Below are positions 55,296-63,764 of a stretch of 64,000 nt of DNA, piece by piece. This DNA comes from Streptomyces sp. QL37 (GTDB taxonomy: Bacteria > Actinomycetota > Actinomycetes > Streptomycetales > Streptomycetaceae), in contig NZ_PTJS01000001.1 of NCBI RefSeq assembly GCF_002941025.1, forward strand, positions 1,550,001 to 1,614,000, written 5' to 3'. Numbering within the stretch: position 1 is the stretch's first letter; each line of letters opens with the position of its first letter. The position numbers and the translations under genes were made by a program. The notes beneath the pieces are model-generated. The model saw only the letters and a program-made list of their open reading frames with translations. It was not told where the DNA came from and did no database searches.

Positions 55296-56276
55296 ATGAC
55301 CGGACCTTTCCGATACACCTCGCCCGCACCGCCGAAGTCCGCCACCGGAGAGGTGGCGGACGTCTACGCGCAACTGGCCACCGACTTCGGCATCAAGGAC
55401 GCCACGACGTTCGTCGTCCTGTCGGCCTCCCCTCCCCTCCTGACCGCCACCTGGGCCCTGATGCGGGAGTCGCTGCTCGCGGGGCGTGCTTCGCGCACCG
55501 GGAAGGAGCTGGTGGCGGCCGGGGTGTCCCTGGCCAACCGGTGCCCGTTCTGCGCCACCGCGCACGCCGTGCTGCTGCACGCCACCGGTGATCACGGGCT
55601 CGCCGAGACCGTGCTGCGGGGCGACGAGCCGGAGGACCCCGGCGACAGCGGCCTGCTCGCCTGGGGCAAGGACATGACCAGGCCGCGGCCGTTCCCGGAG
55701 GACGAGACCGCCGAGTACGTGGGGACGGCGCTCGCCTTCCACTTCATCAACCGGGTGGTGTCCTCGCTGCTGTCCGAACGGATGCTGCCGTGCGGTCTGG
55801 AGAAGTACCGGCTGGTGCGCAGGACGGCGGGCCGTTCGCTGGCGGCGACCGTACGCCGCGACCTGCGCCCCGGCACGTCCCTGCCACTGCTCGGCACGGC
55901 CGGTGAGACCCCGCCGTGGGCGGCGGACAGCCCGGTCGGCACGGCTTACGGCGCGCTGCTGTCCGCCGCGCGCCAGGGGGCGGGACTGCTCAGCGACGAG
56001 GACGCCGCGTTCGTGCGGCAGTCGGTGGCGGACTGGGACGGTGTCGCACCACTGCCCCTGAACGCACCGCTGCCGGACCGGGCGGAGAGGCCCGGAGCCA
56101 GGCTCGCGCTGCTCGCCGCACGGGCCCCGTACCGGATCACCGACGAGGACGTGGCGGCCTGGCGCGTGCCGGCCTTCACGGATCACTCCCTGGTCCATCT
56201 GATCGCCTTCGGCGCGATCTGCGCCGTCGAGCGCGTCGAGACCGCCGTGCGGACGACCGCCGAGGAGCGCACGTGA
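55296..56276 (+). CDS. AhpD-like carboxymuconolactone decarboxylase family protein
   Basis: This 326-residue all-helical protein has the AhpD redox motif in NRCPFCATAH (CxxC with nearby His). It may act as an alkylhydroperoxidase-type thiol redox enzyme. The ATG at MTGPFR was preferred; a GTG five codons upstream is also in frame. It is divergent from the two-component pair, which might regulate it, and its stop overlaps the GTG of the methyltransferase gene. Confidence 0.8.
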   Translation: MTGPFRYTSPAPPKSATGEVADVYAQLATDFGIKDATTFVVLSASPPLLTATWALMRESLLAGRASRTGKELVAAGVSLANRCPFCATAHAVLLHATGDHGLAETVLRGDEPEDPGDSGLLAWGKDMTRPRPFPEDETAEYVGTALAFHFINRVVSSLLSERMLPCGLEKYRLVRRTAGRSLAATVRRDLRPGTSLPLLGTAGETPPWAADSPVGTAYGALLSAARQGAGLLSDEDAAFVRQSVADWDGVAPLPLNAPLPDRAERPGARLALLAARAPYRITDEDVAAWRVPAFTDHSLVHLIAFGAICAVERVETAVRTTAEERT

Positions 56277-57083
56277 CCGCCGCGGACGCGTGGAACGGGC
56301 CTCTGGGCCGGCACTGGGCCGATCACCCTGACCGGTACGACGCGACGCTGGCGCCCTTCGACGCGGCACTCTTCGACGCCGCGGCCATCGGCGTGACCGA
56401 CCGGGTGCTCGACATCGGGTGCGGCAGCGGGGGAACGAGCCGGGCGGCCGCCCGGCTGTCGCCGCGGGGGCGGGTCACCGGCGTCGACATCTCGGCGCCC
56501 CTCGTCGCGCGGGCACGTGCCCTGACCGATCCCGCGCGGGACGGCGATGTGGCCTTCGAGCTGGGCGACGCCCAGGTCCATCCGTTCGAACCGGGCGGCT
56601 ACGACGTGGCGATCAGCCGGGGCGGGGTGATGTTCTTCGCCGACCACGTCGCGGCCTTCGCCCACATCGGTGAGGCTCTGCGCGCCGGCGGCCGCCTGGT
56701 CTTCGTCTGTCCCCGGCCTGCCCCGCCGGACGGCCAGGAGCGCCGCGCACTGGGCCTTCTGGCCTCCCAGGTGGGCGGGGACCACGCCGTCGACACCTCC
56801 GTGGCCGCGGCCATGGCGTCGTTGTCGGATCCGGAGCGGATCACGGCGGTACTGGGTGCCGCGGGCTTCGAGGACGTCACCTCGGTGCCGGTGTCCGCCG
56901 CGACCCGCTGGGGCGGGGACGCGGCGGACGCGGTGGACTTCTTCGTCTCGCGTACGCAGGGGTCACCGGGTCACGGACCGGACGCGTGCCGCGATGGCGG
57001 ACGTGTTCCGGCCCTACGAGACCCCGGAGGGTGTCCTGCTGCGTGCGGGGGTGTGGGTGGTCAGCGCCCGTCGGCCGCGCTGA
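56273..57083 (+). CDS. class I SAM-dependent methyltransferase with C-terminal frameshift
   Basis: The start (GTG, GAGGAG upstream) leads to a Rossmann methyltransferase: motif I is VLDIGCGSGGTSRAA, then GVDIS, GDAQ and FFADHVAAF. The frame is good through VDFFVSR (about residue 228). After that the natural-looking end VTDRTRAAMADVFRPYETPEG to SARRPR and its TGA lie in the next frame, so one base is missing around 56960-56975. Without correction the frame runs on to 57274 inside the amidase gene. It is translationally coupled to the AhpD-like gene; substrate unknown. Confidence 0.75.
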
Positions 57084-58551
57084 CCACGCCCGGGGCCGGC
57101 GGCCGGTGCTCGTACCAGCGCCGGTCGGCCTCCAGCTGCGCGGCGAGCGAGACGAGCCGGGCCTCGCTGCGGGAGGGGCCGAGGAGCTGGGCGCCGAGAG
57201 GCAGGCCGTCGCGGGTGAAACCCGCCGGGACGTTGACGCCGGGCCAGCCGAGGACGTTCCAGGGCCAGGCGTAGGGGCAGGCCGAGGTCATGGCGAGGTC
57301 GGTGCGCCAGGCACTGAGCCGGTCGAACGCCCCGACCCGTGGCGGCGGGGCGGCCGTGGTCGGGGTGAGCAGCACGTCGTAACCGCGCCGGCCCCGGGAC
57401 GTGTCGAAGAAGGCGCCGATCCTGGCGTGCTGACGTACCTCACGGGCGCGGGCGGCCCGCACGATCCGGCCGCCGAGACGGGTCCCGGTGCGCAGGGCGC
57501 TGCGGGTGCGCGGGTCCAGGAGCGCGGGCTCGGGGTGCAGCGCGGCGAGCTCGGCGATGCCCGCCGTGGCCCGGGGGACGAAGGAGAGGCCGATGAGCCC
57601 GTAGCGGGGGTGGGCCTCCTCGACCTGGTGGCCGAGCCGGGCGAGGACTTCGGCGAGGGCGGTGACGGCGCGCAGGACCTCCGGGTGGGGCGCGTTGCGG
57701 GTGAGGGTGAGCGGGGGCCGCAGCGAGAGGCCGATGCGCAGCCTGCCCGGGTCGCGGCGCGCGGCGGCGGACGCGTCGACGGCGGGCGGGCGGTGCGGGT
57801 CCCGGGGATGCGGTCCCGCCGCTGCGTCCAGAAGGAGGGCGGCGTCCGCGACGGTACGGGCGAGGGGGCCGTTGACCGTGAGGCCCTGGAAGGCGTCGGT
57901 GTTGGGGTGGACGGAGACCCGGCCGCGCTGCGGCTTGATGCCGACGAGGTGGGTCCAGGCGGCGGGAATGCGGATGGAGCCCGCGCCGTCCGAACCCAGT
58001 GCGGCCGGGACGAGCCCTGCTGCGACGGCCGCCGCGGAGCCGCCGGAGGAACCCCCGGGCGTGTGCGCGGTGCTCCAGGGGTTACGGGTCGCCCCGAAGG
58101 CGGCCCCTTCCGTGAATGCCCACTGGCCCAGCTCGCAGGAGTTGGTCTTGCCGACGACGACGGCCCCGGCGGCCCGGAGTCTGCGGACCGCCTCGCTGTC
58201 GGCGGTGGCGGGCGGCAGTGCGCCGTCGCAGCCGAAGTAGGTGGGCATCCCGGCGACGTCGGTGTCGTCCTTGACCGCGACCGGCACCCCGAGCAGTGGA
58301 AGCCGCTCCCCCGCCTCGAGCCGCCGGTCGGCCTCGGCGGCCTCGGCGAGTGCGGCTTCCGTACGGAGCTGGCGGAACGCGTTGAGGGTGTGACGGCTCG
58401 CCTCGATGCGTGCGAGCGCCTCGGCGACGAGGGCGGCCGAGGTCGTTCCGCCCTCGGCCAGCCGCCGGGCGCACTCCGTGAGTCCGGGCTGTACGGGCGG
58501 CTCCACCGGCCTGACCGGCCCGGTCCGCTCCGTGGGGTCTGCTGAGGACAT
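57061..58551 (-). CDS. amidase signature family amidohydrolase
   Basis: This 496-residue enzyme hydrolyses an amide. The Ser-cisSer-Lys triad is K94 (VAVKDDTD), a Ser of TPGGSSGGS (166-172) and nucleophile S192 in SDGAGSIRIP. The nucleophile loop has GAG instead of the common TGG, a known variant. GAGGAGG lies eight bases before the ATG. It converges on the methyltransferase gene with a short overlap. The natural substrate is unknown. Confidence 0.9.
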   Translation of the reverse strand: MSSADPTERTGPVRPVEPPVQPGLTECARRLAEGGTTSAALVAEALARIEASRHTLNAFRQLRTEAALAEAAEADRRLEAGERLPLLGVPVAVKDDTDVAGMPTYFGCDGALPPATADSEAVRRLRAAGAVVVGKTNSCELGQWAFTEGAAFGATRNPWSTAHTPGGSSGGSAAAVAAGLVPAALGSDGAGSIRIPAAWTHLVGIKPQRGRVSVHPNTDAFQGLTVNGPLARTVADAALLLDAAAGPHPRDPHRPPAVDASAAARRDPGRLRIGLSLRPPLTLTRNAPHPEVLRAVTALAEVLARLGHQVEEAHPRYGLIGLSFVPRATAGIAELAALHPEPALLDPRTRSALRTGTRLGGRIVRAARAREVRQHARIGAFFDTSRGRRGYDVLLTPTTAAPPPRVGAFDRLSAWRTDLAMTSACPYAWPWNVLGWPGVNVPAGFTRDGLPLGAQLLGPSRSEARLVSLAAQLEADRRWYEHRPPAPGVVSAADGR

Positions 58552-58742
58552 CGCCACCGCCTCCTCGCGTCCGCCGGAGCACCGGCCCCGGGGTCCGCCC
58601 GGAGTCCGCCGAGCGGTCTACCGGAGAGTAACGAGGCAGGCAGGTCCGCTCAAGCACGCCGCACACGACCGGCGCCCGTCTCCCTCCCCCGGGCGGTGAT
58701 GCCCCTGGCAGTACGCGGGAGGCGGGCATCCGGCAGCGGATG

Positions 58743-59099
58743 CTACGGGCGCACGTGGATCTCGCCGATCCCTGAACCGAGGCCGGCGCAGTGGGCTGTC
58801 GACTGCCCGGACTCGCCCGGCCTCAACGTGACGTGGTTACCGTCGACGTCGGGCGACCAGCCACAGACCAGGTGCACCCAGAAGGTCTGCGTGGCCGAAC
58901 CGTTGTTCCGGCAGAGCGCGAAGCCGGTGTAGTCGTCGATCGCGTGCTTGCCGGTGTCGCACGACAGGCCCGGCGGAGTGGCGGCGGGTGCGACGGCCAC
59001 GGCGGCGGTGGCCGGCACCGCGAGCGCGACGGTCAGACCGGTGACGGTGGCACCCCGCGCCAGCGCGTGGACGACGGTCCCCTTGAACGGCTTCTTCAT
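58743..59099 (-). CDS. small secreted protein with four cysteines
   Basis: This 118-residue protein starts with a Sec signal peptide (KKPF.. then VTGLTVALAVPATAAVAVA). The mature part holds four Cys (LSCD, ALCRN, LVCGW, AHCAG), likely two disulfides. AAGGGGAG lies just before the ATG. No family is recognised; similar small Cys-rich exported proteins are common in Streptomyces. Confidence 0.8.
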   Translation of the reverse strand: MKKPFKGTVVHALARGATVTGLTVALAVPATAAVAVAPAATPPGLSCDTGKHAIDDYTGFALCRNNGSATQTFWVHLVCGWSPDVDGNHVTLRPGESGQSTAHCAGLGSGIGEIHVRP

Positions 59100-59624
59100 G
59101 TCTCCCCTTGATTCCGGTCGAGTCCGGTGATCTTCAGGGCTGTGCTCCCCCACGTTCCGTAGCCGAAAACAGCGCCGAACCTCACCCTCCGTGCACCCGG
59201 CCCGCCGCGGACGCAACCGTGCGCGGGCAAGACGACCGGTCGGCCGGCCCTCCACCCGCGAGGTGCGATTACCTCCCTGGCGACAGGCAAAAATCTATGC
59301 TGCCCGGAGTAGACATTGAGTGGTGGCGCGGTTATGGTTTCTCTCGTAGCCGAGATCGACAGGGCCCGGCAGAGATGAACTGCCGGGCAGTGGTACACGC
59401 AGTCGCAGTGCGCAGGACGGTGCGGTGGTGGAGTCCCGAAGCCAGGGTTTTCGCATGACGGCGACGGGACTGACGACCGCACCGGGTGGCCCGCAGCATT
59501 CAGGGGCCCGCCATGGGGCAGTCCGAAGTGGCTGCCCGGTCAGTGCAGTTCGCAGTACCAGCAGTAGGTAAGTGATCGATACCAGAGGGAAGAACGGAGG
59601 AGCCCCGCGCCATCAGGATCGCCC

Positions 59625-59649
59625 GGGTGCAGTGAGTGGGCCCGGGTAC
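59625..59649 (+). promoter_or_regulatory. candidate SigB-type promoter
   Basis: GGGT, 15 bases, then GGGTAC fits the GNNT-N14-16-GGGTA(C/T) pattern of Streptomyces SigB-group promoters. It would give a leader of about 185 bases before the MerR-like gene. Confidence 0.4.
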
Positions 59650-59785
59650 CGCAGGACATCGACAGTGAGGTGGTCTCCGGTCAAGCAACCGCGATCCCCG
59701 CGCCCCCGACAGCATTCGGGTCGGGTCCGCGGAAACAGAGGGCCGACGCGGTACGAGAGTCGGCAGATGGTGTAGCAGTTCCTTC

Positions 59786-59818
59786 GGGGCCTTGGTGCCG
59801 GTACGGCGCCAAGGCCCC
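59786..59818 (+). promoter_or_regulatory. leader hairpin before the MerR-like gene
   Basis: GGGGCCTTGG and CCAAGGCCCC enclose GCCG-GTA-CGGC, giving a 14-bp stem with one mismatch. It ends 14 bases before the SD, so it could be an attenuator or a terminator of upstream transcription. Confidence 0.45.
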
Positions 59819-59844
59819 TCAACGCGTTCCACGGAGAGGTGCAA

Positions 59845-60183
59845 GTGACAGCAGACGATTCGTTCGACCGTCTCGATGACGACGACTACCCCGCCTACAC
59901 CATGGGCCGGGCCGCCGACATGCTCGGCACCACCCAGGGCTTCCTCCGCGCCATCGGCGAAGCCCGACTGATCACCCCGCTCCGCTCCGCGGGCGGCCAC
60001 CGACGCTACTCCCGCTACCAGCTGCGCATCGCCGCCCGAGCCCGCGAACTCGTCGACCGGGGCACCCCCATCGAAGCCGCCTGCCGCATCATCATCCTCG
60101 AGGACCAGCTCGAAGAAGCGCAGCGCATCAACGCCGAACACCGCCGCACCTCCGACCCGGCGAACCCCCCGGTCCAGGCCTGA
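59845..60183 (+). CDS. MerR-like single-domain regulator
   Basis: This 112-residue protein consists of a MerR winged HTH (YTMGRAADMLGTTQGFLRAIGEA, then RSAGGHRRYSRYQL) and a short helical tail. It has no effector domain, as in BldC- or HspR-like proteins. The GTG at residue V of VTADDS was chosen because GGAGAGG lies six bases away. Similar genes often sit next to LPFR-motif small proteins, as here. Confidence 0.88.
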   Translation: MTADDSFDRLDDDDYPAYTMGRAADMLGTTQGFLRAIGEARLITPLRSAGGHRRYSRYQLRIAARARELVDRGTPIEAACRIIILEDQLEEAQRINAEHRRTSDPANPPVQA

Positions 60184-60499
60184 GGCTGCCGGGGCCTTAC
60201 GGGCCACCGGAACTCTCACCGCCGGCATCCCGCAGGAGGAATTCTCCACGTGTCGCAGCGGGGGAATAGAACCGGCGCGATCCACCAGAGCGTCCGTCGA
60301 GACGCGGAAGCCTCCGCGGGAACCGGCGAACAACGACCACCGACCGCATTTCCGGCGACATATTTTCGCCGGCGGCGAAGCGCTCGCCCTCCGACGTACA
60401 GGAGGGGGAGTTTCCCCGTAATTCAAGTGGGTACCAGCTGACCAACACCACATCGCGGATTCCTCCGCGCGGTGACCGAAAAAAGCGAAAGAGTAACAC
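60184..60499. other. spacer with one candidate promoter
   Basis: Only the SigB-type promoter listed separately was recognised. Confidence 0.4.
60410..60434 (+). promoter_or_regulatory. candidate SigB-type promoter of the LPFR gene
   Basis: GTTT, 15 bases, then GGGTAC matches the GNNT-N14-16-GGGTA(C/T) consensus exactly. It lies about 65 bases before the LPFR start codon. Confidence 0.6.
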
Positions 60500-60628
60500 A
60501 TGCTCAAGGCAATCGCAGATGTAATTCGTTCAATCGGAGGGGCCATCGCCACCGTCGTGGCCCTGCCTTTCCGTGCTGTCGCACGGCTCTTCGGCGGAGC
60601 CTCCGACAGCGCCCACGGCCGCCACTGA
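60500..60628 (+). CDS. LPFR-motif small protein
   Basis: This 42-residue protein (MLKAIADVIRSI.. to ..SDSAHGRH) has one amphipathic to hydrophobic helix ending in the motif VALPFRAVARLFGG. It matches the small Streptomyces family named for this LPFR motif, of unknown function. GAAAGAG lies eight bases before the ATG. It follows the MerR-like gene and has its own stress-type promoter. Confidence 0.85.
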   Translation: MLKAIADVIRSIGGAIATVVALPFRAVARLFGGASDSAHGRH

Positions 60629-60893
60629 TCAGCACTGCCACCAGGCCGGCAGGTCACCTTTCGACAGAAGCGGCCCTCCACGCGCCCGGTCGTACGGAAG
60701 TGGGTGAGGCCAGATTCCCGCATCGCATCGAATTCGGATCACGCCTGCCGGATCGTCATTGGTTTTTCATGTGGGCGCCGGGTCGGGGGACGTAAGTGCG
60801 AAGGCGCCGCCGACACGGCTGTCCGGGTCAGCAGGCCGCCCAGCGAGAAACATCACGTGCCGCACCAGAGGCGAGCTACTGGAATCTGTCCGG

Positions 60894-60966
60894 CACTGAG
60901 CCTTTTTCAACCTCAGGCTGAGGCAGGTTGCAGGACGAGGGCAGCCTTCACGATCTCGGTGATCCG
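60894..60966 (-). mobile_element. IS5-family right-end fragment, inverted
   Basis: On the minus strand the text RITEIVKAALVLQPAS plus stop and the following CTGAGGTTGAAAAAGGCTCAGTG copy the last codons and terminal repeat of the IS at 61.3-62.2 kb. Only the last 70 bases are present, with several differences, so it is an older, independent copy. Confidence 0.7.
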
Positions 60967-61109
60967 GCCTTCTGCTCCAGCACACGAAGGCGCGGGATTG
61001 GCGCTGTGGCGCACGTTCTCGGTCCGACGTTCCGGCGACTCTCACGGACGCGGTGTGCGCGACGTCCGTGATCGACAAAGCCGCCGCTCGCTGCCGACGA
61101 ATCTCCGAC

Positions 61110-61292
61110 TCAGGTCACGGAGATTATGTAGAGCGAAGACCCCAGAGAGGCCAATCCCAGGCAGAGCCAAAGAGCGACGATTTCATACCGTCGCCTTTCC
61201 CGAGGGACGTCGAAGTAGCCGAGAGCGAAGAAGAAGAACAAGCCCGCGAGCATCATGAGGCCCACAGCGACAAGGAAGAGCTTGACGTTCAC
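61110..61292 (-). CDS. small membrane protein
   Basis: This 60-residue protein has two hydrophobic helices (LFLVAVGLMMLAGLFFFFAL and IVALWLCLGLASLGSSLYI) joined by a basic loop DVPRERRRYE. GTG start with GGTGGGGGA upstream. No family is recognised. It is trapped between the two IS ends, the intact element beginning 29 bases before its start, so its native promoter may be lost. Confidence 0.55.
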   Translation of the reverse strand: MNVKLFLVAVGLMMLAGLFFFFALGYFDVPRERRRYEIVALWLCLGLASLGSSLYIISVT

Positions 61293-61320
61293 AGTCCCCC
61301 ACCTTCAAGATTTTCTGACG

Positions 61321-62209
61321 ATGAGCCCTTTGCAACCTGAGCTCGCCACCTCGGAGTTGGGCTGCTGTACAACACGACGAAGCTCCTGATAGACGGGCCC
61401 TCAACCAAGATCACCCGTGTCCGTCAGGAGCCTCGCGTGCTTGTCTACCCGTCGTCGATCGATCTGTCCAGCCGTACTCTGTGCTTCCTGGCCAACCATC
61501 TCCGTTCCCGGCGGCTGGAGATCGGGACCCGGTGGCGACGCCTCACGACGGGGCGGCAAGCACTGCTCGCCCTGGCTCACCTGCGGTGCGGCGATACCTA
61601 CGCCCAGCTGGCCGCCGGGTTCCGCATCGGCATCGCGACGGTGTACCGCTACATACGTGAGGCCGTCGACATCCTGGCAGTCCTCGCCCCGTCACTCACC
61701 GAGGCAATGAGGTCGGCGCGGACGAAGGCGTTCGTGCTGCTGGACGGCACCCTGCTACCGATCGACCGGATCGCCGCCGACACCCCGTACTACTCGGGCA
61801 AGCACAAGCGTCACGGCATGAACGTCCAGGTCCTCACCGACCCATTCGGCCGACTGCTGTGGGCATCCCCGGCGCTGCCCGGATGCACCCACGATCTCAC
61901 CGCCGCGAGAACTCACGGAATCATCGACGCGCTCGCCGGTGCAGGGCTGAAGTGCTGGGCGGACAAGGCATACCAGGGCGCCGGCAGTCACGTCCGCGTG
62001 CCGTTTCGAGGTCGCCGTCTCGAGCGATGGAAGCGACGCCACAACAGCAGCCACGCCAAGATCCGCTGCCTCGTCGAGCAGGCCATGGCCGTCCTCAAGT
62101 GCTGGCGCCTACTCCGAAAGCTCCGGTGCAGCACGAACCGCATCACCGAGATCGTGAAGGCCGTCCTCGTCCTGCAACTCGCCTCAACCTGAGGTTGGAA
62201 AAGCCTCAC
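61321..62209 (+). mobile_element. IS5-family insertion sequence
   Basis: About 890 bases are bounded by imperfect inverted ends: left TGAGCCCTTTGCAACCT, right AGGTTGGAAAAGCCTCA. One transposase fills the element. Exact ends and target duplication could not be fixed by eye. Confidence 0.7.
61437..62192 (+). CDS. IS5-family transposase
   Basis: This 251-residue DDE transposase has an N-terminal HTH (GDTYAQLAAGFRIGIATVYRY) and a DDE_4 catalytic domain. The likely triad is D103 (LLDGTLLPI), D176 (WADKAYQG) and E214 (CLVEQAM). GTG start with AGGAG seven bases upstream. The frame is intact, so the element may still be active. Confidence 0.92.
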   Translation: MLVYPSSIDLSSRTLCFLANHLRSRRLEIGTRWRRLTTGRQALLALAHLRCGDTYAQLAAGFRIGIATVYRYIREAVDILAVLAPSLTEAMRSARTKAFVLLDGTLLPIDRIAADTPYYSGKHKRHGMNVQVLTDPFGRLLWASPALPGCTHDLTAARTHGIIDALAGAGLKCWADKAYQGAGSHVRVPFRGRRLERWKRRHNSSHAKIRCLVEQAMAVLKCWRLLRKLRCSTNRITEIVKAVLVLQLAST

Positions 62210-62221
62210 TGTCTGGGGGCA

Positions 62222-62247
62222 TTACCCCGCCGCGCGTGGCGGGGTAA
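62222..62247. terminator. hairpin after the IS element
   Basis: Perfect 10-bp arms TTACCCCGCC and GGCGGGGTAA enclose six bases. It lies between the transposase and the sigma factor gene; the rest of that gap shows nothing else. Confidence 0.55.
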
Positions 62248-62494
62248 CGGCTTCCCGGCAAGTTGCGCAATGGCGCGGTTCCGCCGGCGCGCCCGCCATC
62301 CCGGTTCTGGCAGTGGCTGCTGCCGGGCCGGGTTGCCTCGCTCCGGCCCCCGCTTCGCCGACTCCGTACTCTGCGACACCCTGCCGCAACGCCGTGCTCG
62401 GTCTCTTGGAAAAAGTCGGAGGAGTGCAGGAATGACTGCGTGGTCGCGGGGGTAAGCGGTCGCCCGGAAGAGAGAACCAGAGGGAGGGCGAACC

Positions 62495-63409
62495 ATGACC
62501 GCGATGTCGGTGCGAACCACCGAAGCCCATGACATGACCGCAGAGTCGGATGACATGAGCGCTGCGCGGACAGCTGCCGGCACGGATGCCGGAGCTCTGG
62601 AACTGCCGTGGATCGAGGATGCGGGGAAGGTCGCGCCGCGGGATGCGCGCGACATGTCGAAGCTGTTCTTCGACCGCCTCCAGACCTTGGAGGAAGGCAC
62701 CCGCGAGCACCAGTACGCCCGCAACACCCTGATCGAGATGAATCTCTCGCTCGTCCGCTTCGCCGCGCAGCGGTTCCGCAGTCGGGGCGGGGAGGACACC
62801 GAGGACATCATCCAGGTCGGCACGATCGGTCTCATCAAGGCGATCGACCGGTTCGACCTTTCGCGCGAGGTGGAGTTCGCCACCTTCGCGGTCCCCTACA
62901 TCGTGGGCGAGATCAAGCGGTTCTTCCGGGACACCACCTGGTCCGTACACGTGCCGCGCCGACTCCAGGAGCTGCGGGTCGAGCTGGCCAAGGCCAAGGA
63001 AACGCTCTCCTCGAAGCTCGACCGGGACCCCACGGTCAAGGAGCTCGCCACCCACCTGGACCTCAGCGAGGAAGAGGTGATCGAGGGTCTGGTGGCGGCC
63101 AACGGCTACTCCGCCGGTTCCCTGGACTCCTCCTCTTCCGACGGTGAGGACAGCCAGGACCAGCGGTCCTATGCCGAGGTGCTCGGCGAGTGGGACCCTG
63201 CCATGGAGACCGTCGAGAACCTGCACACGCTCGCCCCACTGCTGGAACAGCTCGACGACCGTGAACGCCTGATCATCCAGATGCGCTTCGGCGCCGAGAT
63301 GACCCAGGCACAGATCGGAGCCGAGTTGGGCATCTCGCAGATGCAGATCTCCCGACTGCTGACCCGCATCGTGCGCAAGCTGCGCGCCGGCATGAGCATC
63401 GACGCCTGA
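62495..63409 (+). CDS. SigB/SigF family RNA polymerase sigma factor
   Basis: This 304-residue group 3 sigma factor has regions 2 (EDTEDIIQVGTIGLIKAIDRF), 3 and 4 (MTQAQIGAELGISQMQISRLL) of the general-stress/sporulation SigB-SigF group. The N-terminal 35 residues are variable; later in-frame ATGs exist, but GGGAGGGCGAACC fits this one. No anti-sigma or anti-anti-sigma gene lies next to it. It could read the GNNT/GGGTAC promoters noted at 59.6 and 60.4 kb. Confidence 0.93.
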   Translation: MTAMSVRTTEAHDMTAESDDMSAARTAAGTDAGALELPWIEDAGKVAPRDARDMSKLFFDRLQTLEEGTREHQYARNTLIEMNLSLVRFAAQRFRSRGGEDTEDIIQVGTIGLIKAIDRFDLSREVEFATFAVPYIVGEIKRFFRDTTWSVHVPRRLQELRVELAKAKETLSSKLDRDPTVKELATHLDLSEEEVIEGLVAANGYSAGSLDSSSSDGEDSQDQRSYAEVLGEWDPAMETVENLHTLAPLLEQLDDRERLIIQMRFGAEMTQAQIGAELGISQMQISRLLTRIVRKLRAGMSIDA

Positions 63410-63415
63410 CCGGCG

Positions 63416-63461
63416 CTCGCTCCGCTTCCCGCCGAAGACGATCGGCGGGAAGCGGAGCGAG
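63416..63461. terminator. terminator of the sigma factor gene
   Basis: Perfect 20-bp arms beginning CTCGCTCCGCTTCCCG flank AGACGA, six bases after the sigma factor stop. Confidence 0.88.
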
Positions 63462-63764
63462 ATCACGCCCGATCCCATGGAAACGATGCCCGGTGGCGGC
63501 ATTGCTCTCATACGGGAGTGGGGCACGGCGAGCTCGCGGCAGGCAGTCGACCTGACGCGCCGGGTCTGGGCCGAGACGTCAGGGAATGGAGTCACCCCGA
63601 GGCCGATCGGTTCCCCTCCGAGGGGCCCTCATCCCACTCGGCAGAACCTTCAACGTAAATGTTCGTGAGAGTGCTAGCCATATTGTTAACAATTCTATAG
63701 CGTGCGTCGCACCTCGGCCCCGAGGTATCGGCAGAGCACTTGGTGCCCCACGAGCGGAGATGCC
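63462..63764. other. spacer, no gene seen
   Basis: Only the palindrome listed next was recognised. Confidence 0.45.
63682..63693. promoter_or_regulatory. palindrome ATTGTTAACAAT before a secreted protein
   Basis: A perfect 12-bp palindrome stands out 72 bases before the next start codon and resembles operators of sugar-responsive repressors. The binder is unknown. Confidence 0.45.

Larger units (their letters stand above)
59100..59844. other. intergenic leader region
   Basis: The divergent spacer between the secreted-protein and MerR-like genes holds a candidate stress promoter and a hairpin listed separately. No gene was accepted. Confidence 0.45.

Noticed and set aside
59288..59300. A further AAAAATCTAT word resembling operator A
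   Set aside because: Only the left half is present; the right half is GC-rich (GCTGCCCGG) and no sugar gene follows.
59500..60723. A 407-codon minus-strand ORF across the MerR-like and LPFR genes
   Set aside because: It has no SD or family motif, and it covers two genes with good signals on the other strand.
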